Positions 8,066-10,692 of a DNA stretch of 10,692 nucleotides are shown piece after piece. The stretch is from Clostridium sp. CAG:1193. Its GTDB lineage: Bacteria; Bacillota_I; Bacilli_A; RF39; UBA660. The notes beneath the pieces were generated by a model. The model did no database searches and was not told where the DNA came from. It saw nothing but the letters and a program-made list of their open reading frames with translations. The stretch lies in contig HF990805.1 of NCBI GenBank assembly GCA_000436255.1, positions 15,287 to 25,978 of the forward strand, given 5' to 3'. The position numbers were made by a program, and so were the translations under genes. Each line of letters starts with the position of its first letter. The stretch's first letter is position 1.

Positions 8066-8095
8066 TATTATTTACAAAAGTATGTTATAATATGC
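8066..8095 (-). promoter_or_regulatory. Possible forespore (sigma-G-like) promoter of the germination operon
   Basis: Read on the minus strand, GCATA (8095-8091) is followed after 18 bases by AATAATA (8072-8066). The Bacillus subtilis sigma-G consensus is about GMATR, 17-18 bases, CATWMTA, so the -35 fits and the -10 has one mismatch. gerA-type operons are known to be sigma-G dependent. The predicted start falls at or next to the ribosome binding site GGTGG (8060-8056). In DNA this AT-rich, one such match can arise by chance. Confidence 0.35.
8083..8091 (+). promoter_or_regulatory. Extended -10 promoter of the rRNA methyltransferase gene
   Basis: TGTTATAAT is a perfect extended -10 element (TG-N-TATAAT). 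No good -35 hexamer stands at the right distance, which extended -10 promoters tolerate. The expected start point, about 8098, coincides with the ribosome binding site GGTGA (8098-8102), so the mRNA would have almost no leader. It overlaps the proposed -35 of the divergent germination promoter by one base. Confidence 0.55.
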
Positions 8096-8106
8096 TCGGT
8101 GATATT

Positions 8107-9318
8107 ATGAAATATGTTAAAGATGTTAAAATATATAGTGAAAATAATGAAGGATCTGGAATATGTAAAGTTAATAATATTGTTACATTTGTTCCATTTT
8201 CATTAAAAGGAGAATTAGTTGATATTAATATTACTAAAGAAAACAAAAAATTTAATATAGGAGAAATTATAAAAATAAATAAAGTATCAGAAAATAGATT
8301 GGTTCCATCATGTAAATATTATTATAAGTGTGGCGGATGTAATTTAATGCATCAAAAGTATTCATCTGAATTAGAATTTAAAAGAAATAAGGTTATTAAT
8401 AATTTAAAACATATTGGAAATATAGAAATTAATAATTTAGAGATTGTTAATAATAAAAGGTATGAATATAGAAACCATGTAGTATTAAATGTTAAAGGTG
8501 ATAAAATTGGTTTTTATAAAAATAATACAAATGAAATAGTTGATATAAATTTATGTTTAATTTCAAATAAAAAAATAAATGATGTAATAAATAATATTAG
8601 AAAGTTTATTGGAAAATATAAAAATAATAATATAGATAAAATAAGTATAAAAGCATATGATAATGTTTTAATTAATATTACTTCAAATAATTTTAACTTA
8701 TTAAATGAGTTTAAAAACATAGTTAAATATGATTCGCTTTATATTAATGATTTATATAAAGATGGAATAAAAAAAGTAAGTGTTACACTTGATAAATATA
8801 AATATTTAATATCATCCAAATCTTTTTTTCAAAAAAATACTTATATTGCAAATGAAATGTTTAAATATATAAAATCATTAGTTGACAAGAATGAAAAAAT
8901 ACTTGATTTATATTGTGGAACTGGATCAATTGGAATATATTTAAGTGATAAAGTAAGTAGCGTCATAGGAATTGAAGAAGTTAATGAAGCAATAATAGAT
9001 GCAAAAGAAAATGCAAAAATAAACAATATTACTAATATAGAATTTATAAGTGGAAAAGTAGAAGATAATATAGAAAAATTTAAAAAAATAGATACAATTA
9101 TAGTAGATCCACCAAGAGTAGGAGTTTCTAAAAAAGTAATAAATAATATTCTTAATATTAATCCTAAAAAGTTAATTTATGTTTCATGTAACTCATCAAC
9201 ACTTGCAAGAGATTTAAAGCTATTAGAAAATAATTATGAAATTAAAAGTATTAAATTATTTGATATGTTTCCTAATACATATCATGTTGAGTGTGTGTGC
9301 ATATTAAAGCTTAAATAA
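8107..9318 (+). CDS. rlmD: 23S rRNA (uracil-C5)-methyltransferase, RlmD/RlmCD (TrmA/RumA) family
   Basis: SAM-dependent enzyme that makes 5-methyluridine in 23S rRNA; Firmicutes homologues (RlmCD) can modify both U747 and U1939. 403 residues. A TRAM-like RNA-binding domain (about 1-60) is followed by the iron-sulfur cysteines C69-x5-C75-x2-C78, with the fourth probably Cys150. The SAM-binding loop is DLYCGTGSIG (267-276); DPPRVG starts at Asp334. The catalytic Cys361 lies in YVSCNSSTLARDL, and the C-terminal FPNTYHVE carries the usual Glu base. I choose ATG 8107 over the in-frame ATG 8092 because GGTGA (8098-8102) sits four bases before it, the same geometry as other genes here, and because 8092 touches the -10 box and would lie upstream of the transcript start. 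Paralogues with different targets exist, so the site specificity is not certain. Confidence 0.92.
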   Translation: MKYVKDVKIYSENNEGSGICKVNNIVTFVPFSLKGELVDINITKENKKFNIGEIIKINKVSENRLVPSCKYYYKCGGCNLMHQKYSSELEFKRNKVINNLKHIGNIEINNLEIVNNKRYEYRNHVVLNVKGDKIGFYKNNTNEIVDINLCLISNKKINDVINNIRKFIGKYKNNNIDKISIKAYDNVLINITSNNFNLLNEFKNIVKYDSLYINDLYKDGIKKVSVTLDKYKYLISSKSFFQKNTYIANEMFKYIKSLVDKNEKILDLYCGTGSIGIYLSDKVSSVIGIEEVNEAIIDAKENAKINNITNIEFISGKVEDNIEKFKKIDTIIVDPPRVGVSKKVINNILNINPKKLIYVSCNSSTLARDLKLLENNYEIKSIKLFDMFPNTYHVECVCILKLK

Positions 9319-9331
9319 AAGAGGTGATATA

Positions 9332-9856
9332 ATGTTTTGTCCAAAATTAGAAACAGAAAGATTAATTTTAAGAAGATATAGCGAAAGAGACTTAGATTCA
9401 TTTTATGATATACTCTGTGATGAGAGATTGCATAAATATATTACATTTCCTAATTTAACTAAAGAAGAAGAATTAGAATATATTAGAAAGTGCATGAGTG
9501 AAGTAGAAGAATCAAAATACGAAAAATGGGCAATTGTATTAAAGGAAAGTAATGAAACAATAGGAAATATTTCGGTAAATACCATTTATCAAAAACATAA
9601 TTATTGCAATGTTGGATATGTTATTAGATACAATTATTGGGGTAATGGATATGCTGGTGAAGCTTTAAAGGCTGTATCTGATTATTTATTAGATTCTGGA
9701 TATTATTTAGTTGAATGTTCTTGTAATGAATTAAATACACAATCTTCTAAAACTATGTTAAAAGCAGGTTTTAAAAAAGATGGGTATATTTCTAATAGAC
9801 GGATAAATAAAGATAAATCATATTCTGGTATTGAATTTTATAGTAAAACAAAGTAA
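9332..9856 (+). CDS. GNAT family N-acetyltransferase (RimJ/RimL-like, Acetyltransf_3)
   Basis: A 174-residue acetyl-CoA-dependent acetyltransferase. It starts with LETERLILRRYSERDLDSF (6-24), the usual opening of the RimJ/RimL branch. The acetyl-CoA pyrophosphate loop (motif A) is GYVIRYNYWGNGYAGEAL (95-112), where Tyr-Trp-Gly-Asn-Gly-Tyr-Ala replaces the canonical Q/R-x-x-G-x-G/A. Motif B appears as N135-x2-S-S...LKAGFKKDG (143-151). Members of this branch acetylate ribosomal protein N-termini or small molecules; sequence alone does not decide. GAGGTGA (9321-9327) stands four bases before the ATG, and only 13 bases separate it from the methyltransferase stop, so both are in one operon. The neighbour modifies rRNA, which makes a ribosome-related target tempting but unproven. 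Confidence 0.9.
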   Translation: MFCPKLETERLILRRYSERDLDSFYDILCDERLHKYITFPNLTKEEELEYIRKCMSEVEESKYEKWAIVLKESNETIGNISVNTIYQKHNYCNVGYVIRYNYWGNGYAGEALKAVSDYLLDSGYYLVECSCNELNTQSSKTMLKAGFKKDGYISNRRINKDKSYSGIEFYSKTK

Positions 9857-9876
9857 AAAATTAAGGAGAATTGAGA

Positions 9877-10203
9877 ATGGAAAGAATATATAATAAATTA
9901 GTAAGAGATAAAATTCCAAACATAATAAAAGAAAAAGGAGAAACACCGGTTGTAAGAATATTAGATAAAATTGAATATAAAAATGAATTGGAAAAAAAAT
10001 TATATGAAGAATATAAAGAAGTAATTGAAGCAACAGGCGATGATAGAGTAGAAGAATTGGCTGATATGTTAGAGGTAATTAGAGCATTAGCTAATTTAGA
10101 AAATAAAAATTTAAATGAAGTTATAGTAATTGCAGATAAAAAAAATGAAAAACGTGGTGCTTTTGAAGAAAAAATTTTTCTTGAAAAAGTTATTGAAAAA
10201 TAA
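9877..10203 (+). CDS. MazG-like nucleotide pyrophosphohydrolase (COG4997 type)
   Basis: A 108-residue all-alpha NTP pyrophosphohydrolase-like protein, often named phosphoribosyl-ATP pyrophosphohydrolase by similarity. It opens with YNKLVRDKIPNII (5-17), the hallmark of this small family. The metal-binding pattern E-x2-E...E-x2-D is present as E45-Y-K-E48 and E60-L-A-D63. The C-terminus has the family-typical KRGAFEEKIFLEK (92-104). It likely hydrolyses a nucleoside triphosphate to the monophosphate plus pyrophosphate; a true HisE role is unlikely without histidine genes nearby. ATG 9877 is chosen because AAGGAGA (9863-9869) is seven bases upstream; an in-frame TTG at 9871 is too close to that site. 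It follows the GNAT gene by 20 bases and is probably co-transcribed. Its stop TAA shares a base with the ATG of a small downstream frame. Confidence 0.9.
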   Translation: MERIYNKLVRDKIPNIIKEKGETPVVRILDKIEYKNELEKKLYEEYKEVIEATGDDRVEELADMLEVIRALANLENKNLNEVIVIADKKNEKRGAFEEKIFLEKVIEK

Positions 10204-10331
10204 TGTCAAAAAATTGTTTCTTGAAGGCAAAAATTATAGAAGATTTAAAATCTATTTTAACACCGATTAAAATAAAAATACACGGAGAAAATATAATTAA
10301 AATTGTTAATAAAACTAGTTATATAAATTGA
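10203..10331 (+). CDS. Possible small protein, 42 residues, coupled to the MazG-like gene
   Basis: An ATG overlaps the preceding stop by one base (TAATG) and opens 42 codons ending in TGA at 10329-10331. The predicted protein begins MSKNCFLKAKIIEDLKSIL and ends in KIVNKTSYIN; it is basic, with no membrane segment, and I recognise no family. At this base composition a run of 42 codons without a stop is uncommon but not rare. There is no ribosome binding site beyond what coupling to the upstream gene could give. It could be a real small gene, a decayed remnant, or chance. Confidence 0.35.
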   Translation: MSKNCFLKAKIIEDLKSILTPIKIKIHGENIIKIVNKTSYIN

Positions 10332-10339
10332 ATTAGTTT
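10312..10339 (+). terminator. Weak hairpin, possible terminator of the methyltransferase operon
   Basis: AAACTAGTT (10312-10320) can pair with AATTAGTTT (10331-10339), nine pairs including one G-U, around a 10-base loop, followed by CCTTATTTT. The stem is AT-rich and the U-tract is interrupted, so it would be inefficient. It overlaps the end of the small frame and the -35 box of the next promoter. Confidence 0.3.
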
Positions 10340-10356
10340 CCTTATTTTGATATAAT
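10328..10356 (+). promoter_or_regulatory. Sigma-A promoter of the ORF6N gene
   Basis: TTGAAT (10328-10333) and TATAAT (10351-10356) are separated by exactly 17 bases, giving four of six and six of six consensus matches with ideal spacing. This is the best-formed promoter in the window. The start point is expected near 10363, which leaves an untranslated leader of about 125 nt before the ORF6N start codon. Confidence 0.75.
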
Positions 10357-10362
10357 CTATAC

Positions 10363-10489
10363 ATGTTAATTAACTTGCCAAGTGTTAACATTTACAACTT
10401 GTGACGATAATTTATATTTTTAGGCAAGAAAAATATATCTATTCGAAGATACTTTTTAAAAGAGTATCTCTTTTTTTAGGAGGTTTTAA
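10363..10489 (+). ncRNA. Structured leader of the ORF6N gene, attenuator-like
   Basis: Between the predicted start point and the ORF6N start the sequence can form several hairpins: ATGTTAA (10363-10369) with TTAACAT (10385-10391), CTTGCC (10374-10379) with GGCAAG (10423-10428), and a hairpin pairing AAAAA/TATCT (10429-10440) with AGATA/TTTTT (10447-10457). The last uses the 5' arm of the terminator at 10447-10477, so the two are mutually exclusive, as in transcription attenuators. I cannot match it to a known riboswitch class or a T-box. It may instead be a short independent RNA of about 115 nt. Confidence 0.45.
10447..10477 (+). terminator. Intrinsic terminator directly before the ORF6N ribosome binding site
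   Basis: AGATACT (10447-10453) pairs perfectly with AGTATCT (10463-10469). The stem can extend inward by three more pairs, one of them G-U, to a 3-base loop. It is followed by C and seven T (10471-10477), then immediately by the ribosome binding site AGGAGG (10478-10483). A terminator between a promoter and the gene it serves implies conditional readthrough. Confidence 0.75.
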
Positions 10490-10692
10490 ATGAACAGGAT
10501 AATAGAGAAAGAAAATATAGAAAATATGATATATGAAATAAGAGGAAAACAAGTAATGTTAGATTCTGATTTAGCAAGATTATATGAATGTAAGAATGGG
10601 ACAAAAACAATTAATCAAGCAGTTAAAAGGCATATAAATAAATTTCCAAATAGGTATATGTTTAGAATAACAGAAAGCGAATTTAAAACTAT
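10490..10692 (+). CDS. ORF6N (KilA-N-related) domain protein, 3'-partial
   Basis: The first 67 complete codons of a gene that runs off the window. The N-terminal domain reads IRGKQVMLDSDLARLYE (17-33) then INQAVKRHINKFPNRYMFRIT (41-61). This is the ORF6N pattern: V-M-L-D-x-D-L-A-x-L-Y, then N-Q-A-V-K-R-x-x-x-K/R-F-P-x-x-F/Y-M-F. ORF6N is a presumed DNA-binding domain found in phage antirepressor-like proteins and in many stand-alone bacterial genes of unknown role. The C-terminal part, which would show whether this is an antirepressor or another type, is not visible. ATG 10490 has AGGAGG six bases upstream. Its promoter, leader and terminator suggest it is expressed separately from the upstream operon and under conditional control. 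It may mark the start of an accessory or prophage-like segment, but nothing else here supports that. Confidence 0.88.
   Translation, partial: MNRIIEKENIENMIYEIRGKQVMLDSDLARLYECKNGTKTINQAVKRHINKFPNRYMFRITESEFKT

Noticed and set aside
8092..8106. In-frame ATG at 8092 as start of the rRNA methyltransferase
   Set aside because: It directly follows the -10 box and lies upstream of the expected transcript start; GGTGA is correctly spaced only to ATG 8107.
9328..9333. TATAAT directly at the GNAT start codon
   Set aside because: It is formed by the ribosome-binding-site spacer plus the start codon; a transcript from it would lack the start, and there is no -35.
9871..9876. In-frame TTG start for the MazG-like protein
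   Set aside because: It lies one base after the AAGGAGA site, too close for initiation; ATG 9877 is well spaced and matches the family N-terminus.
10363..10489. Known riboswitch or T-box identity for the leader
   Set aside because: I looked for T-box, purine, preQ1, TPP, SAM and guanidine core motifs and saw none, so no class is assigned.
10401..10493. A GTG-initiated frame of 30 codons running through the leader terminator and overlapping the ORF6N start (ATGA)
   Set aside because: No ribosome binding site precedes the GTG, and the codons are dictated by the terminator stem and T-run. More likely chance.
10204..10692. Prophage or mobile-element boundary
   Set aside because: Only the ORF6N domain hints at phage origin; no integrase, attachment repeat or transposase is visible, and stand-alone ORF6N genes are common in chromosomes.

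Overview
The window is about a quarter G+C, uses A/T-ending codons and AGA for arginine, has strong Shine-Dalgarno sites (often AAGGTGA or GAGGTGA four bases before ATG), and uses TGG for tryptophan with ordinary stop codons. Together with a three-gene germinant-receptor operon this points to a low-GC, endospore-forming member of the Bacillota (Firmicutes). I cannot name the genus. The window looks chromosomal, with mostly ordinary genes and one accessory-type gene at the right edge.

Layout. (1) 1-2217, plus strand: phosphoketolase missing its N-terminus, closed by an intrinsic terminator that overlaps its stop codon. (2) 2275-4381, plus strand: a tight three-gene unit, a DedA/TVP38-type (VTT domain) membrane protein, an alpha/beta hydrolase and an 8-oxoguanine DNA glycosylase. 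(3) 4378-8049, minus strand: a germinant receptor operon in the order A-C-B, converging on the glycosylase gene with overlapping stop codons inside a bidirectional terminator. (4) 8107-10203, plus strand: a 23S rRNA uracil-C5 methyltransferase, a GNAT acetyltransferase and a MazG-like nucleotide pyrophosphohydrolase, followed by a possible 42-codon gene at 10203-10331. (5) 10328-10692, plus strand: a well-formed promoter, a roughly 125-nt structured leader ending in a terminator directly before a ribosome binding site, and the first 67 codons of an ORF6N-domain gene that runs off the window.

Working together: GerAA, GerAC and GerAB form one inner-membrane receptor of the dormant spore. The DedA-hydrolase-glycosylase unit and the methyltransferase-GNAT-MazG unit are vegetative-type operons without an obvious shared pathway, although the glycosylase and the MazG-like enzyme both fit nucleic-acid or nucleotide quality control.

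The points most worth checking are the attenuator-like leader of the ORF6N gene, and the B subunit of the germinant receptor, whose homologous reading frame continues 26 codons upstream of its first ATG with no standard start codon. I found no CRISPR array, transposase, tRNA or rRNA.
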